This document shows, piece by piece, positions 10,087 through 20,077 of a DNA stretch of 64,000 bases (position 1 is the stretch's first letter; each line of letters starts with the position of its first letter). Position numbers and translations under genes: made by a program. Source of the DNA: Brachycybe producta (taxonomy: Eukaryota > Arthropoda > Diplopoda > Playtdesmida > Andrognathidae); the NCBI GenBank assembly GCA_036925085.1, contig JAUPFP010000012.1, positions 4,835,460-4,899,459 of the forward strand, written 5' to 3'. The notes under the pieces were generated by a model. It was not told the origin of the DNA, ran no database searches, and was given only the letters and a program-made list of their open reading frames with translations.

Positions 10087-11417
10087 ATAATATCTTAAAC
10101 CATTACCCTTGGGGACTGGCAACTGTGAAAATTAGTGTTTAGATATAGTGGTAACAATAGCATCAGCAGCGCCACTTTAGTGGGAAAAGTTTGTACAATA
10201 ATACTGTACAGCATGTGACACCACCCACACATGTGCCAGCTGCACACCATAACAACTCCTTTCACTGGATGGCACCCTGTGGTGTCTAAAACTGCCTTGT
10301 TTTGAAAGATATCAAATTCGATGAGAATTCAGTCCAAATTCTCACAAATTTGGACACTTTAAACAATTCTAGAAAAAAAAGTTTCTAAAAATAGAAACTT
10401 CTAAAGAGAAATTTTGAAGTTTCTCACAATTGAAAATAGCCTAATTTTCTGGCATTAATCAAATTCATCTAAGAATTTGCTACCAACTAAGGAGATATTT
10501 GGGAATCTGGACTCACCATTAGTCAGTCAGACCTGTGGGTAAGTCCTGGGTGACAGTGACCCCTCCTAAGGGGCCAAATAATAAAAGCACCTGCACAGGG
10601 CAGGTTCGTGGCACTCAAATATAATATTTTACAATGTTAAGTCAATGGAAACATGTAAATTGTGTGTCAAGAGAGTTTCGGAGGCTCAGAAGTAGTCTTC
10701 ATAAGGGCTGATCGTTGTTGTGCTGATTGCTTTTGGACTAATCTTTCGGGATTATGTTTACCATACATAGTGCAATCAAAGTCCCAGTTGATACTATTTG
10801 GGACTTTTGAAGTAGAAATCAATCGCTTGTATTTTACATCACTTATAATGTACCGCATTATCATGTAAAATAAATCAGTTTAATCGCTTACAAAGAGTTT
10901 TTCTTGTTCGCGAAGACACCTCTGGGAGGTGTAGAGTCATCGCTGTTTTTTTTAAATTGTGGGAACTAGGGAGTCTCGTCTACACGGAAACCCCAAAAAG
11001 ATCGACAACGCCAGGGAGTCCGACTCCAATCAGAAGCAGAGGCACGACCAAGGGCCACGCATCCAGGTCAACAAGTAGACCTGCATCACCCGGCAGGTCA
11101 AAGAGCCTGAGCTCGGAGAGTGTGGAATGTTGCACCACCCGAACTCAACCGGCTGGTCTGAGACCAGCCACCCAACAAAAAAACAGTCGAAATCGAGAAA
11201 AACAGACTGGAGGGGGTCCAGGCATATTACAAAATGCTGGATGGGGTCCAGCTCTGCTGCAAGTATGAAAGGTAGGGCAACGATTGCACTTACGGGCTTT
11301 TGCAATTAAGTCACTGGAAGGCACTGTTGTAGTTTTCACCAGGCCATGCGAGAACATCCTTTGCCATTCAATACATTACGAGTTGCCAGTCCTGGAGAGT
11401 AATGGTCACAGATAATA
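10087..11417. mobile_element. TIR element, family K copy 1
   Basis: Inverted ends of ~36 bp: left AAACCATTACCCTTGGGG then ACTGGCAACT; right complement GTGACCATTACTCTCCAG then GACTGGCAACT. A second member with the same ends spans 39436-40470. The interior holds a GC-richer island (10930-11270) unlike the flanks. No transposase is recognisable. Confidence 0.6.
10990..11269 (+). other. GC-rich coding-like island, possibly a captured exon
   Basis: This island inside the family K element is richer in GC than its surroundings. One forward frame gives a Ser/Thr/Arg/Pro-rich stretch (around SRSTSRPASPGRSKS). Another frame, open for ~38 codons after a stop near 11159, gives VQAYYKMLDGVQLCCKYER and then meets a donor-like AAAG|GTAGGG at 11266-11275. 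That combination looks exon-like, but no acceptor with a pyrimidine tract is clear and I do not recognise the protein. It could equally be repeat DNA that happens to be open. Confidence 0.25.
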
Positions 11418-11599
11418 TATCTATAGAAGATAACGTTGTTTAACTTTGAAGATTTTTACAAATTTAACAGATTTGTAAAAAAAGTTTCATTTGCTGTGCT
11501 TGTGAAGTTGAGAGAAGACTTATTTATTACAATGCATCAACAAAATAATGCATGCACTACACAACTCCATTGATTTTCAGTGTTATGAACATGCTGGAT

Positions 11600-11745
11600 A
11601 GATCTCAGAGAAGAAGAAAATGAATACCGTAATTAATCAAAAACAGAACTGAGAAATAACATGAAGTTTATGTATTTGAGGCTATTTTCTAACCTATTTA
11701 GGATTCTAGTTCTTTATCAAACTTAGTCTATGTCATTCTCACTTG
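11600..11745. repeat. Dispersed repeat (inverted copy at 17.63-17.79 kb)
   Basis: The segment including AATAACATGAAGTTTATGTA, GAGGCTATTTTCTAA and TATCAAACTTAGTCT returns in reverse complement at 17630-17790. Non-coding. Confidence 0.65.
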
Positions 11746-11798
11746 CCATATTCTCATCCTACGATTCTTACTTCTAACGCAAAAAAGTCACGAATAGT

Positions 11799-12390
11799 GC
11801 TGCAAGATTGGTAGACAGGTGCAGTTAAATTTACGTCTAGGGCCATGCTGGCCTAAGACACTCTGTTTCCGCCTTCATTTTATATCCACAGCCTGGGGGT
11901 TCACTTGTACCCCAAATGAATATTTCCGCCCTCTCCTCTTCCAGAGGAGATGCCAAAGCACAAACCAAATCCTTGTTTTGGTGTTGGCAGATGGAAACCC
12001 ATCTAGGCACACGGTCTCTTGGGCATGGGTACACCTGTGTAGGTGCACACAGGCCCAAGGTATAAAGGACCGTGTCTTGATTGATTCAGGGTCAATTCTC
12101 TGATATTGAAATATGAAATAAGTCATTCAATGGTCTGGTGGCTAAGCAACACCGCAGTCATAACTTTTTTCTGTTTGTTGTATGTCTCTGGTTGTGTGCA
12201 ATAAATACGTAACTCGTCAACCTGCATTCGTCTTGCCTGTTATCATTCTTTCTCTTCTCGCCAATTGAATCTATCGGAAGTACCAAAGGGAATGACCCCT
12301 GCACCATTTGGAATCAGGCCTAAATCACTCACACTTTCAGTGAAAGGGATCTAGACCTGAGTCTCCCGTAACAGGGGCTCTACACTATTA
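11799..12390 (+). mobile_element. LTR-like fossil related to the 50-60 kb Gypsy LTR
   Basis: It carries an LTR-style promoter and poly-A arrangement. The segment GGTGCACACAGGCCCAAGG followed by TATAAAGGACC (about 12040-12071) closely matches the TATA region of the LTRs at 50189-50876 and 59552-60239. An AATAAA signal follows at 12200. No internal coding sequence is present, so it is read as a solo LTR. The ends are approximate because no target duplication was found. Older and diverged. Confidence 0.5.
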
Positions 12391-13005
12391 CATTCTCATG
12401 CTGGGTGAACTTCAATGGGAAACACTAACAAACCGAAGAGCTGAGCATTGCCTTGTCCTTCTGGAACGCTTGCTAGCTCCAGAGACCAAAGCATTGTACA
12501 TAACTGTTAATATAAACACCTTATAAGTAGACATGGTCATCCGATGCTTATTAAAGAAATAAAAGCAAGAACTGATTCATATTTGTCGTCTTTCTTTCCA
12601 AATGTGTTAAGACTTATGGAATTCTAGACCTTCCAGCAATTAGTTCTGTTTTAGGATGAATTCAATTTGTTGGTGATTTGTCTAAACCTTATCTAAATTA
12701 CAACAAGTTATTATATAACTGAGTTGAATTGAATGGTTGTCAATAGCACATTGTGGTGAACTTGTTCTTCAAGTGTTTATTCAATTAGTTATCAATTGCA
12801 ATAAATATAGTGCTATAAATAGTATAACTCTTTCAAAAGACATTTATTTAGTTGATGATTATGTTACATATACAATACTACAGTGATAAATACATTCATG
12901 AAATTGGTTACCATGTATAGATTGATTGTAATTCACCTTGGTTTTTTTGGGGGGGAGGGGGAAAAACTGTAAAGTGTTTTAGAAACTTGCAGGGTAGCTC
13001 AATCA
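12391..13005. other. Intergenic, no gene seen
   Basis: AT-rich; a short G-run at about 12948-12960. Nothing else recognised. Confidence 0.4.
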
Positions 13006-13278
13006 CTTAAAGAGACAATTACCTCCTGAAATTTCTTGTGTAAATATTGTCAAGACTTATTCAATGATTACCAAAACGATTTTTCTAAAATTTAAAATAA
13101 GTGATTAATATGATTTAAAAAAATTAAAAATCAGTTGACTTCATGTAAATGAACTTTTATCAGATAGATGGGCCACGAAACAACAGACATTGGCAACAAA
13201 ACACCCAAAAAATGTACTCCTCTACTGAAATTCCGATGTGTTGCGATCACCTGACATTACTTCATTTGAATGTACCAT

Positions 13279-14057
13279 TGTGGCAACCTGGTCTGCTCAA
13301 TTTTAATTTTTGATTGAGCAGACGAATTTCCCTATGGTGTTCTGCCTGACAGCTACAGTAGGCTGTTGGGACGGACGCCATTTTGGTGCCAGCAGACCTC
13401 TCACCATGAAGTCTATGGGTGAGAGGTCAGATGTGACCACTGTCCCCTCCAGGTGGAGTTGCCTGGAGGTTTTCTGTGGCCTAGTCAGCCACAGGATCTG
13501 GGCAGTTGGTTGTAGGGAGCTGGTGTGACTAGACCTGTGGGTGGAGGTCAAGTGGACCTCCACTGTCCGGCATTTGGGTCTCTCTTCCTTTGTGCCTTGT
13601 TGGCCTGTTGGCCTTCCGTTTTGTATAGTGCCTGGCTGGTCGAAGTTGACCAGCCAGTTCTGTAAATATTACTGCCAATCGTCGTAAGTGTAATAAAAAC
13701 ACTGTTCATCGTTTTATACTTTGTGTTGTGTCTTTTTATTTGGGGAGTACCGCAGAGGGTGGGTTGTCCAGTGGGGGGTCAACGCCACAAGCACCGGCCG
13801 AAACAAGACGGTAAACCGTCTTGTTTCGGCCGGTGCTTGTGTCGGCTCGCGGTAGAACAAATTCTCGGCGTCGCGGCGTGGTTTTCGACCGTGTCTGTCG
13901 AGGGTGGCTCCAGGGAGCTGACACGTCTCCAGGAACACCGTGTGGAGGCGGCTATGGGTACGGTCCTGTCCCCGTGAGGAGCCGATTGACGGTAAGTTTT
14001 TACGTCCATTTCGAGATTCAATTTACCGGTATTGTAATGGTCCGTCGGGACGTTACA
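13279..14057 (+). mobile_element. Solo LTR, Ty3/Gypsy-like fossil (sister of 5567-6230)
   Basis: A 779-bp LTR-like unit starting TGTGGC and ending GTTACA, flanked by CCAT on both sides (13275-13278 and 14058-14061). It shares the family landmarks of 5567-6230: GAGCAGAC near the start, GTGCCAGCAGACCTCTCACC, a poly-A signal (AATAAAAACACTG at about 13690) and GGTAAGTTTTT near the end. A GC-rich hairpin at 13787-13840 is present here but not in the sister. Confidence 0.7.
13787..13840. repeat. Perfect 26-bp inverted repeat, 2-nt loop
   Basis: The left arm (GCACCGGCCGAAACAAGACG within it) is the exact complement of the right arm, with only AA between. It is very GC-rich compared with the window and lies just after the poly-A signal of the solo LTR. 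Confidence 0.9.
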
Positions 14058-14359
14058 CCATGGATTTAATATTTGAATTATTCTACATGGAAGGTCATAT
14101 TGAGATGAATATGAATAGGGAATACATGTATTTGATTAAGGAATTCTGGAAATGTGAGGTGACAACTTTTGCCACAAACATTGGGGTGACTAGACTTTCT
14201 TTTTTGGAAATTTAAAATGGTGTCGTTTGGTGACTCAGGAAAAGTCACTTCATTTTTTTATGTACTTTTAAATTTTAAAAATCGTTTTTGTTATCTTTAG
14301 GTAAGTCTTGACAATACTTGTGAAAATATATTTCTGGAGGTAATGGTGGTCTCTTTAAG

Positions 14360-14654
14360 GCTAATTTTTCATGTTGATTTCTTTCCAAATCAACTTTTTG
14401 TAGGCAAAAATTTAAATAATACATCGACTTCTAAACGTCTTGAACTTAAAACTCTCTGTTTTTCTTACAAGATTCAGTACAAGAATTATAAGTAATAATA
14501 TTGCTGTGAATTTTGCACAGTTTCTTGCAACAAAAAAAAAGACAAAGATTAGGGTTTTATGTAAGACGGTGTCCAAAAACTACTTTAAAGCTCTCGTTAT
14601 ATTTATATGTGACTACTAACGCAATGCATGCGACAATATGGAACAGTGACGTCA
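14360..14654. other. Intergenic, no gene seen
   Basis: AT-rich, nothing recognised before the duplicated block begins. Confidence 0.4.
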
Positions 14655-14789
14655 AAAAAAATATCAACATGAAAATAACCATTTATAAGTGCTTGTGCGA
14701 CCCCTCTAGTTTCTAAAATAAATTAAAATTTCTTTATTTTTTGTAACTGAAAACTAGAATAATCAAGAGTTTGAGGGTCGTTTACACTT

Positions 14790-15188
14790 TTAATTCGCCA
14801 AATTATAGTCCTGAAAAGCATCACCAATGACGCTGTGGTGTGGATCATGTCTACTTGGTAACGGGTACCCAATGATGTTCGGATCCCTAGGCTCAGTCTT
14901 TGGATATCGTGAATATATGTGGTATGTTTGTCTGTTGATTCCAGGTAATTCTATACCCGGCGGCATTTCTATACCCGTCGGCATTTCCTCGATATGGGAA
15001 TTCCTGACGTTTTCGTGGTGTTTCTTTTTTCGTTTTAAAAGTGATGGCCATTTCCAGTTTTTAAAATTCAGCCAATCTGGCATTAGCTTCGTGCGTTCAG
15101 TGTCTTGTTCGAAATCGTTCACTGGTTTGATTGACCAACTGGGACACATAATTATTGTAAGCAACGTCAACAATAGTAACAACCTCAT
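14790..15188 (-). CDS. Putative secreted protein C, WK-rich
   Basis: A 132-residue frame, the fullest member of the small family. Residues 1-19 form a signal peptide (MRLLLLLTLLTIIMCPSWS). An acidic spacer (NDFEQDTE) follows, then a Trp/Lys-rich segment (PDWLNFKNWKW at 37-47, LKRKKKHHE at 51-59), then two near-repeats of MPTGIEMPPGIELPG (69-83), a Tyr-rich SRYPKTEPRDPN segment and a His/Asp tail. There are no Cys pairs beyond the signal, so a disulfide-stabilised fold is unlikely. The poly-basic KRKKK run at 52-56 could be a processing site. The start Met is fixed by the signal peptide and by DNA alignment to the 4.4-kb paralogue. The family is unrecognised; secretion is well supported, the role is not. 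It may be a single-exon gene, as no splice signals interrupt the similarity. Confidence 0.55.
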   Translation of the reverse strand: MRLLLLLTLLTIIMCPSWSIKPVNDFEQDTERTKLMPDWLNFKNWKWPSLLKRKKKHHENVRNSHIEEMPTGIEMPPGIELPGINRQTYHIYSRYPKTEPRDPNIIGYPLPSRHDPHHSVIGDAFQDYNLAN

Positions 15189-15660
15189 ATTTTAAAAACC
15201 GTTTTTTAACAAAAAATGAATTTTTTTTTAAAAAAAAAAAACACCTTAGTTCAATGTTTTCAATTTAAAACAAAATATTGCGAGTCGTAAAATTTGAGAC
15301 AAAAATTTCGGTGAACTATTTAAATTTTACAATTACAATTAGTACTCTGCTAGCAGCCAAATAGGCATATGACAGAGGAACATAAAAGTCCACGTGCAGC
15401 ATTAAGCATTTTCAACCACACAATACATGCACATATATATATATATTAAAAAAAAATGAATATACAATTATCAATCCCACAAATCTCCACGCGCAACTTT
15501 TAAAACGATTCTAGTCTATATAACAATTGTACAGATGTTTCAACAAAAAAAAATCTGTCTTGATTTAATGAAATGCAAAAAACGTCACACATTTACTGTA
15601 CGTCATTTTCAATTTGGTGAATATAGACCCCCCATTGGCAGATAATATTATTAGGAACTT

Positions 15661-15874
15661 ATACTTTGTACACACATGAGTTACAGGAATTCAAATTAAA
15701 TGTGTTTATAGGTGAATTATACGGAATCCAGTTAAGGACATGAACCAAATAAAAATTGACTTTTATTATTAATATTTTAAATTGAAATACTAAATCAATA
15801 TTTTGTCAATAGTTTATTTATTATATTTAAGTATTAACTCAATATTTTAAGAGATTATTAACTGAATAAACTTA
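15661..15874. mobile_element. MITE family M, copy 1 (truncated)
   Basis: It carries the TTGTACACACATGAGTTA end and the ACGGAATCCAGTTAAGGACA, AATAAAAATTGAC and ATTTTGTCAATAGTTTAT segments of a family with five other copies here. It stops inside the ATTAACTGAATAAA segment, so the distal end is missing. It lies in the insert within the duplicated block. Confidence 0.8.
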
Positions 15875-16410
15875 AGGCAGGATTTTGTGGAGGTCAATGA
15901 ACTTGTGGTCAACTATCGAACTAGAGATTTTCAATTAAAATTTAATGTATTTTTTTTAAAAATTGGCATTCACACTGACAATCATGTTTTTTTTTATAAA
16001 AAAAATAACTGTGTGTGTTGATCTGATAGTGTGACATCGGCTTTTAATCAGTGCAACGTTTATACTAATAATTATTTGTGTAGTTTGTTTAAAAAAAAGT
16101 ATCGAACAATAATTGAAATAATTGAAAAGTGGAATTTAAAAATTAAACAACGAAAATCCATACAGTAGTAATTAGTTTTTGTGAACTCCACCTATATTTT
16201 TTTTTTCAAAAGTTGCTTTTGGAATAACGCTTTTCAATTTTTGAACATAATAGCCAAATATGGAAAAGATCTCCTGGGCTAGAAGACGATGGTCAATGCA
16301 AGTCGATTCCATCCAAAAATAAAAGAGAAAACAAATACATTCTAGCTCCAAAATCGGGAATCGAATTCAGGAACTCTGGTATGGTTTTACAGTTGTAAAT
16401 TCGGCGGTGG

Positions 16411-16475
16411 TTAGTGGTGGTGGCAAGCTTGTAAAAACAACGAACACCTCATTTTAGCGACTTCGTAAAAAAAAA
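16411..16475 (-). pseudogene. Possible remnant of another family start
   Basis: On the minus strand a CTAAAATGAGGT context with a preceding T-rich run resembles the start region of genes B and C (CTAAAATATGAGGTTG). Only the first few codons could correspond. It is adjacent to the point where duplicated-block homology resumes. This may be an old partial copy or chance. Confidence 0.2.
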
Positions 16476-17310
16476 ACATGAACAGGAAAACAAACGTGGC
16501 AACCGTCCTGCTGGAGAAATCGTGGTACACTTAACAAAACTCACGGCACAGTTGAGTGTCACCACAGCACAGCCTTTTTAAACAACTGGTTTAGTGTGTT
16601 TTTCCAATGAAATTCAAATTTATTTGAATATATTAAAAATATATTAGCACATTCAGTATAACATTCAAAATTTGGTGTCCCAACTTAACAACACTCACGG
16701 GCACACTTTTTGAAAAGCACCTCTTGAGCACTAAAGATGTGATATCACCATAAACAAAATAGGTCTAATTAAGGTGTCTTTGAAAAGGACACCATATTAT
16801 GTTGCAATTGTACAATTATAGCGGAAGATGAATTTGTTTCTACAAAAAACACAAAAAAAAAAATGATGACACCTTATAGAGAATATACTTGCATGAGTCT
16901 CCAAACTGAAACATATGCGTCACCACCTCAGACACCCAATCGTTGTTCTCATTTGGTTTTCATTCATCTGCTGCTGTTACAATTCGTCTGTTTCTCCTAC
17001 GCTTCCTTTTGGTTTTTATCTGTCATTGTTAGGGTTCGGTTCTCAACTTATGGCCAAGGTGCCAATTGTGAAGTAATAATCATCACCAGAAGTACAACTG
17101 CAATTATGCTTTTTTTTGTAATCAAATGGCGCGTTAGAGGCTAGATGTCTTGGTTAATATCAGTTGTTTGCTATGCACATTTCCTTAAAGTTATAGACAT
17201 TATTGAATGGGAATATCAAAACCAGCCAATGGGACACAAACTTAATCTAATTTGGGTTGAAGAATGAGTCAATGGAAACGCACGTGTTATTCTATCGAGT
17301 TCCGTGGGGA

Positions 17311-17629
17311 GGCTATAAAAATAAGAGTGAAAGAAAATGGGTATCACCTAAGTACGATCAGGGTTCATATTAAAAAAGTGCAAAAGTGATCAGAGTCCAA
17401 ACCCATGTAACCTTCCCTTTCTGTTCTCTAGTCAATTGGAAAACATAAGGTTGTGAAACAATATTTGCACTTTGTTCTCACAATTTTGGACAACCCTGAG
17501 GCAAGGATATTTTACCCATTCCCAACAACTTAAAACCTGTAAACTAAGTAGAAAGTGCAGACAAATTTGTGGGAAGGGGGGTATCAAACCCTCCCCCTCC
17601 CTCTCTTACTACTGCCATGATTGTTATTT
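17311..17629. other. Intergenic, no gene seen
   Basis: Contains a C-rich CCCTCCCCCTCCCTCTC tract at about 17590. Nothing else recognised. Confidence 0.4.
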
Positions 17630-17790
17630 AGGTGTAAGTTGTAACTAGCGCCCGAGGTAATGGCAAGTGACACAGACTAAGTTTGATAATAATGAACTAT
17701 AATTCTGCATACTAGATTAGAAAATAGCCTCAAATACATAAACTTCATGTTATTTCTCTGTTCTGTTTTTGATTAATTATTAATTTTCTT
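17630..17790. repeat. Dispersed repeat (inverted copy of 11.60-11.75 kb)
   Basis: Reverse complement of the 11600-11745 segment; AGACTAAGTTTGATA and TTAGAAAATAGCCTC are shared. Non-coding. Confidence 0.65.
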
Positions 17791-18029
17791 CTTCATTGAG
17801 GTATCCAGCCTGAAAATACACTGAACAAGCTTATGAAGAGGAACGTAGATGGGGGATCTGCAGCCCCCGCGCCTACAGTGGGCACAGAAGATTTGCAGGG
17901 CGCATTTTGTGGGTGCAAATGGGGCAGACTATTCACCCAATCCAGTACAGTGTCTTACCCATTCTAGTTATTTTGTTAAAAAAATGAAATAAGCAAGTAG
18001 TAAGAAAAATAATATTGCAATTTATAAAA

Positions 18030-18470
18030 TTCAATCAACTAATGTAAGCATACATGTAGGGAAGCATTTTATTTCTGGGCCAAACACCAATAAGCTTAAT
18101 TGTGCGGCCTGAAACACGTGCATCACTCTCCTCCCACTAGGTCTGTCGCTGCTATACATATGGGCAAGTGATATGCAGTTCACTTTTTGAAAACTTTATT
18201 TGAATAAAATGTCACCCACACCATTCTCTTCCTTCTTTTGTTCACTCTTCATTTGTTCTTTCTATGCTTGCTGCTCATCACGATGCCTACATGTGTAAGG
18301 TATCAAAGTAAGCGGACGCTGCTGCGTGCATAGACAGACGCCAGTAGGTCTATTTGGTTTCATTTGCAGCAGCAAGACACGTTGCTCATCACGTTGTCTG
18401 TTGTCACATATACAGTACATTATATGTTTGTGGTATGGAAGCAGTAGAAGCAGTGGAAGTATGGTTTTTT
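18030..18470. repeat. Dispersed repeat (inverted copy of 8.6-8.9 kb)
   Basis: Reverse complement of 8600-8910, with TAATGTAAGCATACATGTA and TCACTCTCCTCCCACTAG as anchors; it extends through GCTCATCACG...TACAGTACAT to the GAAGCAGTGGAAG segment. Confidence 0.7.
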
Positions 18471-18508
18471 TTCTTTACGTGATTCTGTTACTTTTCTAGT
18501 GTCTAAGT

Positions 18509-18738
18509 CTGGCTCTAGACGTAACATTTAGTTGCGCAAATTTAACTGCACATGTCTACTGCTATATACGCTGCGCTGTTCTTGTCAAAAAATACTCCGA
18601 ATTAGTGTTATCACTAATTTTATGTTGATCTTAATTCAAATAGTGGTATCACTAATGTGGAGTATTTTTGACATGAACGGCGCGGCATACATGTGGCAGT
18701 TAAACTTGCACAGTTAAATGTTATGTCTAGGGCCGGTC
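18509..18738. repeat. Foldback element
   Basis: Inverted arms of about 90 bp: the left (GTAACATTTAGTTG..., TTAACTGCACATG, AAAAAATACTCC) is matched in complement by the right (GGAGTATTTTTGACATGAAC, CATGTGGCAGTTAAAC, GTTAAATGTTATG). The spacer itself contains repeated ATCACTAAT. Non-coding. Confidence 0.75.
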
Positions 18739-18945
18739 TAAGACAATTTCAATCATTCACCGCCCCCACCCCTCCCCCTCCCCCCCCCGAACAAGGCACT
18801 GTTCATATTAGAAAATGTGACATGCCTGGATCTCGGTAAGAAAATCCAGGCAGTTTGTTTTCTCTTATTTGTTCTTAGTGTTCTTGGGTCCTCGGATTGG
18901 AAATTAGTATGGAAAGGGATAGTGATGAAACTTGTTCTTAGCAAT

Positions 18946-19024
18946 CAGTTTGGCGTTTATTCAGTTTGGCGTTTGTTCAATTTGGCGCTTATTCAATTTG
19001 GCGCTTGTTCAATTTGGCGCTTGA
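18946..19024. repeat. 16-bp minisatellite, ~5 units
   Basis: Tandem TTCAATTTGGCGCTTA-type units with TTTATTCAGTTTGGCG variants at the left edge. Confidence 0.85.
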
Positions 19025-19039
19025 TCAGCGCCACCGTTT

Positions 19040-19532
19040 GCAAACTAAGTTAATTACTCTGAATGTACCTTGAACCAAGCATGCTGAATAAAAATTGCTG
19101 TCTGGTTGAAACGTGAAGTCAGATGACATTTCACATTGAACTGCTTCTTTTAATTGCTGTTAGTCATTTGCTACCAGCTGTGGAGAGTCATTTTGAATTC
19201 AATTTTTAACGTTAATTGGCATAATTTCGATTTGATTTCCCATTGGAAATATTTGATACAGTGTTTTTGTTTTTTTACTTTCATCATTGAACACTAAGGA
19301 AACATTAAGAAATCATCAGATTGAAATTGTGTAACCATTAATCAAAAAACTTCATAATAAAGAGACGTGTTATTCCCATTACTTTTATGTGATTACTTAT
19401 GCTTGTGTGTGTGTCATCCAGTAATATTCCATCAACTGAAAGAGGCAATAAAGGGTTGTTTTTGCATCTAATTAAATAGCTTGGAAATGATTTGCTTAAA
19501 AGACGTTTAGATCTATTGTAATACATGTATAA
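19040..19532. other. Intergenic, no gene seen
   Basis: AT-rich without recognisable features. Confidence 0.4.
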
Positions 19533-19836
19533 TACCTTGTACACACATGATTTAAATGAATTCAAATTAAATGTGTTTAGGTTGAATTATACGGAATCCA
19601 GTTAAGGACATGAACCAAATAAAAATTGACTATATTACTAATATTTTAAATTAAAACACTAAATCAATATTTTGTCAATAGTTTCTATATTATATTTAAG
19701 TTTTAACTCAATGTTTTCAGATTATTAACTGAATAAATTGAATTCGATATTTTGTTTGTTTGTCCTTCACAGGGCTCTGTAGAACACGTTTATTATTTAA
19801 ATGCATTTAAATTATCAGGTGTGTGTACTAGGTATA
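19533..19836. mobile_element. MITE family M, copy 2 (full length)
   Basis: A 304-bp element with ends TACCTTGTACACACATGA and the complement of TACCTAGTACACACACCTGA. It contains the family order: GAATCCAGTTAAGGACATGA, TTTTGTCAATAGTTT, ATTATTAACTGAATAAATTG, GTCCTTCACAGGGCTCTGTA, TTATTTAAATGCATTTAAA. No coding capacity. Confidence 0.85.
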
Positions 19837-20077
19837 AGAAAAGATCTTGCAATCGTAAAGAGCAGAAAATAGAAATAGAAAATAAAAAAATGTGAAAAAA
19901 AGTTTCCGCTACATTTCTGCTTTGTTTTGCATTGTTACGTACGCATTTTTGGCAGATTAAATGTAATTCAGTGTACTAGAATAGAAAAAAGTTGAAACAA
20001 TTTCAGTTTTTTTGTTGCTAACTTTCTGCAAAATGGAATAGAATTATTTAAATTAGATACATTAAATTGTGACCTTA

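Larger units (their letters stand above)
13006..14359. mobile_element. Long-TIR element interrupted by a solo LTR
   Basis: Inverted ends of about 100 bp: left CTTAAAGAGACAATTACCTCC, TATTGTCAAGACTTA, AAAACGATTTTT; the right end gives the same series in complement (14250-14359). The middle is taken up by the solo LTR at 13279-14057, so the original element was a ~570-bp MITE later hit by an LTR element. Confidence 0.65.
14655..17310. repeat. Duplicated block, copy 2 (contains gene C)
   Basis: This block matches 4205-6540 in the same orientation. Homology runs over gene C and its near upstream (to about 15350), then resumes at about 16475 (CTGGAGAAATCGTGGTA) and continues through ACAAAATAGGTCTAATTA and GATGAATTTGTTTCTAC to GAAACGCACGTGTTATTCTA. 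The stretch 15351-16474 is extra in this copy and includes a MITE at 15661-15874. Confidence 0.8.
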
